The notes under the pieces were generated by a model. The model searched no databases. It was not told the origin of the DNA and saw only the letters and a program-made list of their open reading frames with translations. 64,000 nt of DNA, taken from positions 145,306 through 209,305 of the forward strand of contig DMXM01000034.1 of NCBI GenBank assembly GCA_003482905.1, written 5' to 3'. Below, piece after piece: positions 42,204 through 53,233 of this stretch. The DNA is from Elusimicrobiota bacterium (GTDB taxonomy: Bacteria > Elusimicrobiota > Elusimicrobia > Elusimicrobiales > UBA9959). The position numbers and the translations under genes were made by a program. The number at the start of each line of letters is the position of its first letter. Position 1 is the first letter of the stretch.

Positions 42204-43798
42204 TGTTCGTCCTCCATTAAATTCTGTGCCCGCTTGATTATGGCTTTGCTGACGCCGAGTATGCCGGCTATTTTTATGGCGTCGCGGGCCTCTTCCCCTT
42301 CGGCCCCTTCCCGGAGCTCGTAACGCATGAACTTATTTATCATTTTAAGCTTTTCGTCCAGGCCGTAGGCCGGCTTGCCGGAGAAATATTCGTTGAAGGC
42401 TTCGGTGTCGAAGCCGCGCATTTTAAATCTGGCCGTGCCGCCCGCGCGAAGCCCGGAGAAATGTGTGGCCAGAAAGGCGAAGGCGGCCGGGCGGGCTTCA
42501 AGGTCCTCAAGGATGGCGCTCAGCAGTGCGGCCGCCTCCTCGGAATTGGTGGTGCGGGCGAATTCATCCATGAATACAAGTATGTTGCCGCTTTTCATCC
42601 GTTCGTGGGCGGAAGCGAAATCGTTCATTTCCAGACCGAAGCTGCTCAGGCCCCCCGCGGTTTCCATCTCGCTTCCGCCCATAAAGGCCATGCCGTCGAA
42701 AAGGCAGGTCTCGAAAGCCGCGGCCGGAGTGAAGAAGCCGCTCTGGGCGGCCAGCTGCATGAAGGCCAGCGTCTTCAGGGCCACGGTCTTCCCCCCCATA
42801 TTGGAGCCGTAGATAACGTTGACCCGCCGGCTGAAAATGGCCGTCAACGGAGTATATTTAAGCCCCGACCCCTCAAGGCGCAGCTCGAGCGGCAGGAAGC
42901 GGGCTTTAGCCAGGCGTATATGGGAAGGGTATTTACGTATCAGCGGGCGCTCCAGGCGCAGTTCTTTGGCCAGGCGGGCCCGCTCGGCGGCTATGTCCGT
43001 CCTCTCTATTGCGGCTGCGCAGGCTTCGATAGTATTCTTCCCGGCGGTTACGGCGGCGGCCAGGCGTTTGACCACCGAGGCTTCCAGCTCCTGTTCTTTA
43101 GCCCTGAGCCGGTCGCGGGCGGCGGCGGCTTCCATATAATCTACGCCGTAAACCGGCTTTACGGTCAGGTGGGCGCCATCGAAGGGTTCTATAAAAAGCT
43201 CCGGCGCGGCGGCGAGGCGGGCCGCCGCTTTTTCGTCTATCACAAGGAAATCCCTGTCGGAAAAGTCCAGCCCCCAGCGCTCGCGCAGTTCTTTCAGGCG
43301 CTTCTCTCTCAATTTTTTCATGGAAGCGTCGCAGCCAGCTATTTCACGCCGTACGGCGGCCAGGTCGGCGCAATAGGCGTCGGCGATATGGAAGGCCTCT
43401 CCCCGGCCGCCAATGTCGAGCAGTTCAAGCAGTTCCGCGGATTCCCATCTGGCCCCAAGTTTCGCCCGCAGTGTTGCGGGGAGCATTTTGAATATTTCCC
43501 TGGTATTTGACAGGAACTTGCGGGCGGTGAAAAGTCCCGGCGTAGAGGCCAGCGCCTCGGAAGAGAGGTCCAGCGCGGGTATATTGCGCAGATGGAAACG
43601 GAGGCGGTCGGCTTTGTGCTTCTGGGCGGACAGGAAAGTCCCCATGGCGGCGGTGAGGTCGTACTCGGTCTTGAGCGCGGCGGGGCTGGTGAAGAAGGGG
43701 CGCTTTTCCTTGTACAGGCGTCCATAGGGCGTCAGGGGCTTGAAAAGCCCGTAGAAAGTTTCAAACTCGGCGAAAGCCCGTGTATGGTCCATGTTCAT
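42200..43798 (-). CDS. kamC: KamC, MutS-like ATPase of lysine fermentation
   Basis: A 532-residue protein whose C-terminal half is a MutS-type ABC ATPase: Walker A GSNMGGKT at 331-338 and Walker B-like LVFMDEFARTTN. The N-terminal half is helical and not the mismatch-recognition region of MutS. In lysine-fermenting bacteria a MutS-like gene (kamC) lies between kamB and kamD; its function is not established, but reactivation or chaperoning of the B12 enzyme has been considered. Overlap with kamD supports a role with the aminomutase rather than DNA repair. Confidence 0.88.
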   Translation of the reverse strand: MNMDHTRAFAEFETFYGLFKPLTPYGRLYKEKRPFFTSPAALKTEYDLTAAMGTFLSAQKHKADRLRFHLRNIPALDLSSEALASTPGLFTARKFLSNTREIFKMLPATLRAKLGARWESAELLELLDIGGRGEAFHIADAYCADLAAVRREIAGCDASMKKLREKRLKELRERWGLDFSDRDFLVIDEKAAARLAAAPELFIEPFDGAHLTVKPVYGVDYMEAAAARDRLRAKEQELEASVVKRLAAAVTAGKNTIEACAAAIERTDIAAERARLAKELRLERPLIRKYPSHIRLAKARFLPLELRLEGSGLKYTPLTAIFSRRVNVIYGSNMGGKTVALKTLAFMQLAAQSGFFTPAAAFETCLFDGMAFMGGSEMETAGGLSSFGLEMNDFASAHERMKSGNILVFMDEFARTTNSEEAAALLSAILEDLEARPAAFAFLATHFSGLRAGGTARFKMRGFDTEAFNEYFSGKPAYGLDEKLKMINKFMRYELREGAEGEEARDAIKIAGILGVSKAIIKRAQNLMEDEQ

Positions 43799-43809
43799 TT
43801 ATCCGGGGG

Positions 43810-44676
43810 TCAATGCGTCCGCGCGACGTAGGGATTGTAAATTATCCTGGCCTGCGCGGCGGTGTTGCCCAGTTTGCGCTCAAAATCCGTCCTGGAGATG
43901 TTGTAAAGATTCACGATAAAAGCGGCCAGGTCCGGCTTGCGGAAAAAACGCAGATCGAAGCGCGCGTTAAGCTGCTGCCAGTCCGCCCAGGAGAGAAAGA
44001 CCTTGGTAGGGTCTTCTATCACCAGTGTGCCGGCTAATGGTTTCGGCGGCACTTTAGCCATGGTCAGCGCGCCCTTGATAAAGGTAGCCGGCTCGGCCAT
44101 TTTGGTGCCGATCTTCCATAGCGGGGTAGCGTTGGCCGCCCAGATAAGTTTAATGGCCGAAACGGAAGATTCCAGATTTTCCGGCTCCACTCTTGCCACG
44201 TAGACAAATACGGCTTTTCCGCCTTCCGCCACCTGGGTGATCCTGTCAACGGCCCCATCCACAAAGATCGTCGCCGCTCCATGGCGGCGCATATCTGAAA
44301 GTATGTCGGCCAATTGGGAATTATTCTCGGGCCCGGAGATCTCCGCGCGGCCGGGGCGCAGGGCCCGCACCAGTACCGGCCTGCCTATGGCCGTGCGGAA
44401 AGGGTAGACGTTGAGCACCTCATAATACAGGTCCGCGTTCTTAAGCGAGGTCTCGGCGCAGAGGAGCAGGTCCCCGGGCAGGGCTTTCACCTGCGGCTTT
44501 GGGTTGCCGAATACCTGGTCCTGCGACTCCCCGTCCACGCCCACGCTGAGCGCGCCCAGCCGCCCTGAGGCGCGCAGCCGGCTCATGGCGTAGTTCAGGA
44601 AAGTGGTCTTGCCGGCGTTCTTTTTTGAGCCGACTATGAATACAGTCCTGTCCTTTAATGTGTGGATCGGGTCCAT
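43810..44676 (-). CDS. kamB: KamB, P-loop protein of lysine fermentation
   Basis: A 288-residue protein with an N-terminal P-loop, GSKKNAGKT at 16-24. It otherwise has a mixed alpha/beta pattern and no domain I can name. It matches the position of the kamB gene in characterised lysine fermentation clusters, between kamA and kamC. A role in cofactor handling or activation of the aminomutases is plausible but unproven. It sits 11 bases before kamC and 22 bases after kamA. Confidence 0.8.
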   Translation of the reverse strand: MDPIHTLKDRTVFIVGSKKNAGKTTFLNYAMSRLRASGRLGALSVGVDGESQDQVFGNPKPQVKALPGDLLLCAETSLKNADLYYEVLNVYPFRTAIGRPVLVRALRPGRAEISGPENNSQLADILSDMRRHGAATIFVDGAVDRITQVAEGGKAVFVYVARVEPENLESSVSAIKLIWAANATPLWKIGTKMAEPATFIKGALTMAKVPPKPLAGTLVIEDPTKVFLSWADWQQLNARFDLRFFRKPDLAAFIVNLYNISRTDFERKLGNTAAQARIIYNPYVARTH

Positions 44677-44698
44677 TATTAAATCCGCCGTCGGGGGC

Positions 44699-45967
44699 TT
44701 ACTTCCTGTGCCTCCTGGTGCGCATCAGGTGGGCGGGTTCCAGGGTGAGTTTGCCGCCGTTGAGCAGCTTGGCCACGCCGTCAATGGGTTTGTAGGTCTC
44801 GTCGGCGCAGTACTCGCAGCTGCCGCAGGCCGACACGTAGCCGGCGGGTTCGGTGTAGGTGGTTATCACGCCCTCGTAGTTCCTGAGCACCACGCGCTTG
44901 TCTGACATGGAGATGAGGTAGCTGGGCATCACCGGCGTCTTGCCGCCGCCGCCTGGCGCGTCCACCACGAAGGTGGGCACCGCCATGCCGGTGGTATGGC
45001 CGCGCAGGTTCTCGATTATTTCTATCCCCTTCGAGACCGTGGTGCGGAAATGGCTTATGCCGGTGGAGAGGTCGCATTGGTAGATGTAATACGGCTTCAC
45101 GCGCGCCATCAGCAGGTCGTGCACCAGGCGCTTCATCGTCTGCGGGCAATCGTTGATGCCCTTAAGCAGCACGCTCTGGTTCCCTACGGGGATGCCGGCG
45201 TCGGAGAGCTTCCGGCAGGCTTCGAAAGCCTCGGCGGTCATTTCCTTGGGATGGTTGAAATGCGTGTTGACGTAGATGGGATGGTACTTCTTTAACATGC
45301 CCACCAGTTCGTCCGTTATGCGCATGGGCATCACCACCGGGGTGCGGGTGCCTATGCGGATGATCTCCACGTGGTCGATGGCGCGTAGTTTCTTTATGAC
45401 GCTTTCCAGCATCCCGTCGGTGAGCACCAGGGGGTCTCCGCCGGAGATCAGCACGTCGCGCACTTCGCGGGTCTTGCGGATATAGTCTATGGCCTTATCC
45501 AGGTTGGCGCTGGACATGTTGGAGTCGTGGAAGCCGACCAGGCGGCGGCGGGTGCAGTGGCGGCAGTTCATGGAGCAGATATTAGTGACCAGCAGCAGCA
45601 CGCGGTCGGGGTAGCGGTGCGTCAGGCCCGGCACCGGAGAGTCGACGTCTTCGTGCAGCGGGTCGGACAGGTCGGACGGGTCGTTGAGCAGTTCGAGGCC
45701 GCGCGGTATGGCCTGGAGGCGTACCGGGCAGGCCTTGTTCTTTTTGTCCATCAGGGCCGCGTAGTAAGGGGTGATGGCCATCGTGAATTTCTTCAGGCAG
45801 GCCTTCAGGTCTTTCTTCTCCTGGGCGCTGATCACGGCCACTTTTTCTAGCGTCGGAATGTCCTTGATGACGTTGCGCAGCTGCCACTTGTAGTCGAGCC
45901 AGTCGCTCTCCGGCACGTTCTTCCACAGCGGGAACTTCTTGTAATCGACGGAGTTACGCTTTATCAT
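44699..45967 (-). CDS. kamA: Lysine 2,3-aminomutase
   Basis: A 422-residue radical-SAM and PLP enzyme that converts L-lysine to L-beta-lysine, the first step of the pathway. The [4Fe-4S] ligands are Cys131, Cys135 and Cys138 (CSMNCRHC), followed by a GGDPL SAM-binding segment. The PLP lysine lies in the DAPGGGGKTPVMPSYL loop, and CGSCEYC near the C-terminus forms a zinc site. The length matches the fermentative enzyme rather than the shorter EpmB type. It needs strictly anaerobic conditions. Confidence 0.96.
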   Translation of the reverse strand: MIKRNSVDYKKFPLWKNVPESDWLDYKWQLRNVIKDIPTLEKVAVISAQEKKDLKACLKKFTMAITPYYAALMDKKNKACPVRLQAIPRGLELLNDPSDLSDPLHEDVDSPVPGLTHRYPDRVLLLVTNICSMNCRHCTRRRLVGFHDSNMSSANLDKAIDYIRKTREVRDVLISGGDPLVLTDGMLESVIKKLRAIDHVEIIRIGTRTPVVMPMRITDELVGMLKKYHPIYVNTHFNHPKEMTAEAFEACRKLSDAGIPVGNQSVLLKGINDCPQTMKRLVHDLLMARVKPYYIYQCDLSTGISHFRTTVSKGIEIIENLRGHTTGMAVPTFVVDAPGGGGKTPVMPSYLISMSDKRVVLRNYEGVITTYTEPAGYVSACGSCEYCADETYKPIDGVAKLLNGGKLTLEPAHLMRTRRHRK

Positions 45968-45985
45968 AGTTGCTCCTTGGGGGCT

Positions 45986-47035
45986 TTACGCGTAGAGTTT
46001 CTCGTAGGCGGCGCGGATCACCGGGGATTCGCGCAGTATATTTATAGTTATCTCGGCGTGGCCCTTGGTGTAGCCGTTGCCGATGATCATGTTGATATCT
46101 TTACCCACGCCCTCGGCGCCCAGCGCGGATTTGGTGAACGAGGTTGCCATGCTGAAGAAATACACGGTGCCCTCATCCTTGCACATCAGTATCGAGGCCA
46201 TTTCGGTGTTCTGCACGTTGACACAGTTGATGACTATGTCAGCGAGCTTCCCGCCGGTGGCGGCCGAGAGCTTTTCATAGCAGTCTACGGCGTTAGCGGC
46301 GTCGGCCTGTATGGCCTGGTGACAGAAACCGTATTCCTTTATCCGCTTTACAGCTTCCGTTGAGTATTCCAGCCCTATCACGCGGCCGGTGACGCCTGCG
46401 CGGCGCCTGGCCTCGTAGGCGCACAGCACTCCGGACTTGCCGGCGGCGCCGATTATGGCTACGGTGTGTCCGGGCCGCACCAGTTTAGCCACCTGGGCCG
46501 GGGCTCCGGCCACGTCCAGTATCGCCAGAGCCAGCGTTTCGGGCAGGTCCGCCGGGAGCTTCGCGTAAATTCCGGATTCAAACAGCACCGCCTTCGCCCT
46601 TACGTTCACCTGCTCGGTGCCTTTTTTTATCCCCAGTATCTCTTCTATTTTGAGCGGGGTGAGCGATAGGGATACGAGGCTGGCTATCTTGTCCCCCTCT
46701 TTCAGGTCTATCTTTCCTTCCAGCGCGGGGCCAATTCTGGCTACTTTGCCTATGAACATTCCGCCGGATCCGGTCACGGGGTTCTGCATTTTGCCGCGTT
46801 CCCCTACTATCCTGAGTATCTCGGCCTTTATCTTTTCCTCGTCGCCTTTCACGGAGTCCTTGATCTGGGTGAAGGAGGCCGAGTCAATGTTGAGTGTTTC
46901 CACGTCCACCAGGATCTCGTTGTCGTAGATGGCGTCCATGTCGTTGGAGATCTTTGTGGCCGGCTGGGGCAGCACGCCTTTGGGTTCGATAACGCGGTGC
47001 GCGCCAAAGGGGTTTCCGTTCTTGATTATTTTCAT
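45986..47035 (-). CDS. kdd: 3,5-diaminohexanoate dehydrogenase
   Basis: A 349-residue oxidoreductase of the lysine fermentation pathway. It oxidises L-erythro-3,5-diaminohexanoate to 3-keto-5-aminohexanoate with NAD+. The N-terminal portion holds the GTEQVNVRAKAVLFESG region, and the nucleotide-binding Rossmann part starts at HTVAIIGAAGKSGVLCAYEA. The family is normally about 345 residues. It sits between kce and kamA, 18 bases upstream of kamA, in the usual order. Confidence 0.92.
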   Translation of the reverse strand: MKIIKNGNPFGAHRVIEPKGVLPQPATKISNDMDAIYDNEILVDVETLNIDSASFTQIKDSVKGDEEKIKAEILRIVGERGKMQNPVTGSGGMFIGKVARIGPALEGKIDLKEGDKIASLVSLSLTPLKIEEILGIKKGTEQVNVRAKAVLFESGIYAKLPADLPETLALAILDVAGAPAQVAKLVRPGHTVAIIGAAGKSGVLCAYEARRRAGVTGRVIGLEYSTEAVKRIKEYGFCHQAIQADAANAVDCYEKLSAATGGKLADIVINCVNVQNTEMASILMCKDEGTVYFFSMATSFTKSALGAEGVGKDINMIIGNGYTKGHAEITINILRESPVIRAAYEKLYA

Positions 47036-47055
47036 CGTTCTTCCTTCCTTTGGTC

Positions 47056-47877
47056 TTACGCTCCGCGCAGGCCGAAAAGTTTCCGCACGTCGCCGGGGGT
47101 GGCTATCTCAAGCTGGGCTTCCTTCGCCATCCTGACCGCCCGCTCTACGAATTCTCCGTTGGACCTGGCCAGCCGCCCCTTGGCGTAGTAAATATTGTCC
47201 TCGAACCCCACGCGGATGAAGCCGCCGGAGGCGATGGCGGCGCAGATGCCGGGGAGGTGGGCGCGGCCTATGCCCATAACGGTGAAGTAGCTTCCGGGCG
47301 GCAGTTGGTCTATCATGTAGGAGAGGGTTTTTACGCTGAGCGACAGCGCCGCGGGTACGTTCATTACAAAGCCGTAATGGTAAGGGGGCTTTATCAGGCC
47401 TTCTTTGAGCAGAACGTGCGAGGACTGCACATGGGACACGTCGAAGCATTCGAGCGTAGGGCGCACGCCGTATTTGTTCATCTCCGTGGCGAATTGCCGC
47501 ATGATGGGCAGCGTATTAACTATGTAGTCGTCGCCGAAGTTAACGGTGCCGCAGTCGAGCGAGGCCATATCCGGCCGGAGGGCTACGGGGGCTATGCGCT
47601 CTTCGGGGGTCATGCCCACGGCGCCGCCGGTGGTGATCTCTATCACCACGTCGGTTTTTTTGCGTATAAGGTCTATGGCCGCTTTGAAAATCTTCACGTC
47701 CGCGGTAGGGGAACCGTCCGCGTTTCTTGCGTGCAGGTGTACTATGGCCGCCCCCGCGCGGCAGGCTTCCTCGGCCGAGGCCGCCAGTTCTTCCGGAGTA
47801 ACCGGCAGGGCCGGGGCCTGCGCCTTGGTGGTTTCCGCGCCGGTCAGCGCGCAGGTGATTATCATTTTATCGGCCAT
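47056..47877 (-). CDS. kce: 3-keto-5-aminohexanoate cleavage enzyme
   Basis: A 273-residue TIM-barrel protein of the BKACE (DUF849) family. It transfers acetyl-CoA onto the keto acid to give 3-aminobutyryl-CoA and acetoacetate. The family opening MIITCALTGAETTKAQAPAL, the metal-binding IVHLHARNADG and the MASLDCGTVNFGDD segment are all present. It lies 20 bases upstream of kdd and 10 bases after atoA. Genome context fixes the substrate within this broad family. Confidence 0.93.
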   Translation of the reverse strand: MADKMIITCALTGAETTKAQAPALPVTPEELAASAEEACRAGAAIVHLHARNADGSPTADVKIFKAAIDLIRKKTDVVIEITTGGAVGMTPEERIAPVALRPDMASLDCGTVNFGDDYIVNTLPIMRQFATEMNKYGVRPTLECFDVSHVQSSHVLLKEGLIKPPYHYGFVMNVPAALSLSVKTLSYMIDQLPPGSYFTVMGIGRAHLPGICAAIASGGFIRVGFEDNIYYAKGRLARSNGEFVERAVRMAKEAQLEIATPGDVRKLFGLRGA

Positions 47878-47887
47878 AAATCGGTCC

Positions 47888-48547
47888 TTAGAATTTACCC
47901 AGTTTGCCAGCTACGTGCAGCGGGGCTCCGGTGGCCTTTATTACTTCCTCCACCGTTGTGTCTTCGGCTATCTCTTCGAGGACCAGGCCCTTCTTCGTCA
48001 CGCGGATGAAGGCCAGGTCGGTGACTATCAGGTCCACTTCCCCTTTAGCGGTAAGCGGCAGGGAGCATTTTTTAAGTATCTTCGGGGCGCCGTCTTTGTT
48101 GACATGCTCCATGGCCACTATCACGTTCTTAGCGCCGGCCACCAGGTCCATGGCGCCGCCCATGCCCGGCACCATCTTGCCGGGGATCATGTAATTGGCC
48201 AGGTTGCCTTCCATATCCACCTCCAGGCCGCCGAGCACCGTGTAGTCCACGTGGCCGCCGCGGATGATGGCGAAGGACATGGCCGAGTCAAAGTAGGCGC
48301 CGCCGGGCAATATGGTCACCGGCTGCCCGCCGGCGTTTACCACGCGCGGGTCTTCTTTGCCCTTTTGCGCCGCGGGGCCCAGGCCTGTAAATCCGTTCTC
48401 CGATTGCAGCAGTATGGTGCGGCCCTCGGGGATATAGTTGGCCACCATGGTGGGCATGCCTATGCCCAGGTTTACCAGGGCGCCGTCGGGAAATTCCTGC
48501 GCTATGCGCTTAACCATCCTGACTCGCTTAAGTTCCTTTTGGTCCAT
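47888..48547 (-). CDS. atoA: Butyrate/acetoacetate CoA-transferase, subunit B
   Basis: A 219-residue beta subunit of a CoA-transferase. The catalytic glutamate lies in LLQSENGFTGLGP near residue 52, and the gene carries a GAYFDSAMSFAIIRGGHVD stretch typical of the family. It would move CoA from butyryl-CoA onto acetoacetate or acetate, which recycles the acetoacetate produced by Kce. It partners with atoD, encoded 17 bases upstream. Confidence 0.92.
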   Translation of the reverse strand: MDQKELKRVRMVKRIAQEFPDGALVNLGIGMPTMVANYIPEGRTILLQSENGFTGLGPAAQKGKEDPRVVNAGGQPVTILPGGAYFDSAMSFAIIRGGHVDYTVLGGLEVDMEGNLANYMIPGKMVPGMGGAMDLVAGAKNVIVAMEHVNKDGAPKILKKCSLPLTAKGEVDLIVTDLAFIRVTKKGLVLEEIAEDTTVEEVIKATGAPLHVAGKLGKF

Positions 48548-48564
48548 ATAAATTCTCCTGGGTT

Positions 48565-49245
48565 TTACGCTTGAAGCCGCAGGTTGGCGGCCGGGAGGGT
48601 GGATTTGACTATCACCGAGACGAAGATCCCCGGTATCGTCACCTTGTCCGGGTCCAGCTCTCCGGGCTCCACTATCTTCTCGGCCTCCAGTATGACGTGG
48701 TCGGCGGCCATCGCCATTACCACGGCCATATTCTTGGTGGCGGCGTGCAGATAGGCGTTGCCGTACCTGTCGGCGACTTCGGCCTTGATGAAGGCGAAAT
48801 CGGCGCCCAGCGGCAGCTCCAGCAGATAGTCTTTCCCCTGCAGGCTGAGTTTCTGTTTCCCCTCTTCCACCGCCGTGCCTATGCCGGTGGGGGTCAGTAC
48901 GCCGCCAAGGCCCGCGCCCTTGGCGCGTATGCGCTCGGCGAAGGTGCCCTGCGGTACCAGCGTGACCTTGAGCTCGCCTGAATTCATTTTCTGGCCGGAG
49001 ACCGGGTTAGTGCCTATGTGGGAGGCGGTAAGCGTGGCGGCGCGGTTCTGGCAGATAAGCCTGCCCACGCCCACGTCTGGATAGGCAGTGTCGCTGGTGA
49101 TGAGGTTAAGGGAGCTGGTCCCCTTGTTTATAAGGGCGTCGATGAGAGTGAAAGCGTTCCCGCAGCCCATGAACCCCGCGACCATCAGGGTGGAGCCGTC
49201 CTTAATATTTTCCACAGCTTGTTCCGCAGTAAGAATCGGTTTCAT
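48565..49245 (-). CDS. atoD: Butyrate/acetoacetate CoA-transferase, subunit A
   Basis: A 226-residue alpha subunit of the same CoA-transferase. The glycine-rich CoA loop is MVAGFMGCGNAFTLIDAL, with EFAEIRAKGAGLGGVLTPTG-like residues (AERIRAKGAGLGGVLTPTG) further on. It is the first gene of the lysine fermentation operon. A GGAGG ribosome-binding site lies 6 bases before the ATG, and a TATAAT box on the minus strand at 49281-49286 is a likely promoter. Confidence 0.92.
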   Translation of the reverse strand: MKPILTAEQAVENIKDGSTLMVAGFMGCGNAFTLIDALINKGTSSLNLITSDTAYPDVGVGRLICQNRAATLTASHIGTNPVSGQKMNSGELKVTLVPQGTFAERIRAKGAGLGGVLTPTGIGTAVEEGKQKLSLQGKDYLLELPLGADFAFIKAEVADRYGNAYLHAATKNMAVVMAMAADHVILEAEKIVEPGELDPDKVTIPGIFVSVIVKSTLPAANLRLQA

Positions 49246-49280
49246 GCCTTACTCCTCCGGTGCCGCCGTAAATTTTCCAT

Positions 49281-49286
49281 ATTATA
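49281..49286 (-). promoter_or_regulatory. Putative -10 box of the lysine fermentation operon
   Basis: TATAAT on the minus strand lies about 35 bases before the atoD start, within an AT-rich island (49276-49307) in otherwise GC-rich DNA. No good -35 box is visible. Confidence 0.5.
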
Positions 49287-49301
49287 TCAAAATTATTATA
49301 T

Positions 49302-49307
49302 TATAAT
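49302..49307 (+). promoter_or_regulatory. Putative -10 box of the mrp-kinase operon
   Basis: TATAAT in the same AT-rich island, pointing the other way from the atoD box. Transcription from it would start near 49314 and favour the mrp start at 49363. Confidence 0.5.
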
Positions 49308-49362
49308 GGCGACAGGGGCTTCAGGCCCGCCGCGTTTTTATCCTGTTATCCTGGGACAGTAT

Positions 49363-50195
49363 ATGCATAAAGTACACATTGATCATCGCGAATCGCTGGT
49401 GAAAGAGAACATGGCCCGCATCGGACACAAAATCCTGGTGATGAGCAACAAAGGCGGCGTCGGTAAAAGCACCATCGCCGTCAACTTTGCCGCCCTCCTG
49501 GCTTCCCGCGGCCTAAAGACCGGCCTGCTCGATATAGACATCCACGGCCCTTCCGTGGCGCGCATGACGGCCCAGGAAGGCAGGACGCACGCTTCCGACG
49601 GCGAATTTATCGAGCCTATCGAGGTGATGCCCAACCTCAAAATGATCTCCCTGGGCTCCCTCATGAGGAAAGGAGACGCTCCGGCGATCTGGCGCGGCCC
49701 GCTTAAGCGCGGCGTGCTTAAACAGTTCCTTTCCGACGTGAAATGGGGAGACCTGGACGCCCTGGTGATAGACGCCCCTCCCGGTACCGGCGACGAGCCG
49801 CTGACCATCTGCCAGCTGATCCCGGAAATGACCGGCGCCGTCGTGGTCACCACCGGGCAGGAGGTGGCGCTGCTGGATTCCCGCAAAGCCGTGAACTTCC
49901 TTAAACAGGTGGGGGTTCCCGTGTTGGGCGTGCTGGAGAATATGACCGCCTTCTGCTGTCCCCATTGCTCTAAAGAAATAGATCTTTTTAAGACAGGCGG
50001 CGGCGAAAGGGCAGCGATAGAGCTGGGGGTGCCGTTCCTGGGCAGCGTCCCCTTCGACCCGGCCATGGTGGACGCGGGCGACGTCGGAAAGATCTACGCG
50101 GTTGAAGCCCCCTCGGCGCCGCCGTCCGTGGCGATAGTTAAGGCCCTGTCCGAGGTGCTTAAGAATATCCCCTCGCTGTACAAAGGAGAAGCCGT

Positions 50196-50199
<4 letters not shown>
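49363..50199 (+). CDS. mrp: Mrp/NBP35-family iron-sulphur carrier ATPase
   Basis: A 278-residue P-loop ATPase of the Mrp/ApbC type, which carries iron-sulphur clusters to target proteins. The deviant Walker A is SNKGGVGKST, followed by LLDIDIHGPSVARM, VIDAPPGTGDEPL and a CxxC pair in FCCPHCS. I use the ATG at 49363: the alternative at 49306 adds 19 residues with atypical codons and overlaps a TATAAT box. The stop overlaps the histidine kinase start by 4 bases, an unusual pairing. Confidence 0.88.
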
Positions 50200-52811
<2,612 letters not shown>

Positions 52812-52876
52812 ACAGAGTGATGTAAGTAAAATAATGCGGACAGAACGCGGGAATCATCAGTGAGTCTGGAGGTGTC

Positions 52877-53176
52877 ATGGCGAAGTACATTGTTTCTGTG
52901 GACAAAGATCTGGAGGATGTCGTTCCTGCTTATCTCGAGACGAGGCGCAAGGAACTACCGGAGCTTTTCGCGCTACATTCAGCCGGTGACCTTGAGTCAT
53001 TGAGGAAAAACGGCCATAAACTTTCCGGCTCCGGCGGCGGCTATGGCTTTGACCGTATCTCTGAATTGGGCAGGCAGATCGAAACCCTGGCCCTGGCCGG
53101 CGACTCCGCCGGCGTCGCCGCGCGTCTCGCCGAGCTTAAGGATTACGTCGAGAACGTGGACGTGGTCTATCAATAA
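52877..53176 (+). CDS. Histidine phosphotransfer (HPt) protein
   Basis: A 99-residue four-helix protein. The phospho-accepting histidine is His47 in NGHKLSGSGGGYGFD, the classic HPt pattern. It would pass phosphate from the receivers of the upstream hybrid kinase to another response regulator. The ATG follows a TGGAGGTG ribosome-binding site. No output regulator is encoded next to it, so the final target must lie elsewhere. A likely terminator follows. Confidence 0.88.
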   Translation: MAKYIVSVDKDLEDVVPAYLETRRKELPELFALHSAGDLESLRKNGHKLSGSGGGYGFDRISELGRQIETLALAGDSAGVAARLAELKDYVENVDVVYQ

Positions 53177-53189
53177 GCTGCGCGCACTG

Positions 53190-53232
53190 CGGGCGCCGGG
53201 GAAATATCCGCCGGCCGCCCGTACTTTCTTTT
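53190..53232 (+). terminator. Likely terminator after the HPt gene
   Basis: CGGGCGCCGG pairs with CCGGCCGCCCG across a short AT loop, with one bulge, followed by TACTTTCTTTT. It separates the signalling genes from the convergent TIGR03545 gene. Confidence 0.55.
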
Positions 53233-53233
53233 G

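Noticed and set aside
42200..43798. The MutS-like gene as a DNA mismatch-repair protein
   Set aside because: It lacks the mismatch-recognition N-terminus and overlaps kamD within a lysine fermentation operon, where a MutS-like kamC is expected.
49306..49362. An earlier ATG for mrp at 49306
   Set aside because: The extra 19 residues use codons rare in this genome, and the ATG overlaps a TATAAT box. A leaderless start from an upstream TATTAT remains a minor possibility.
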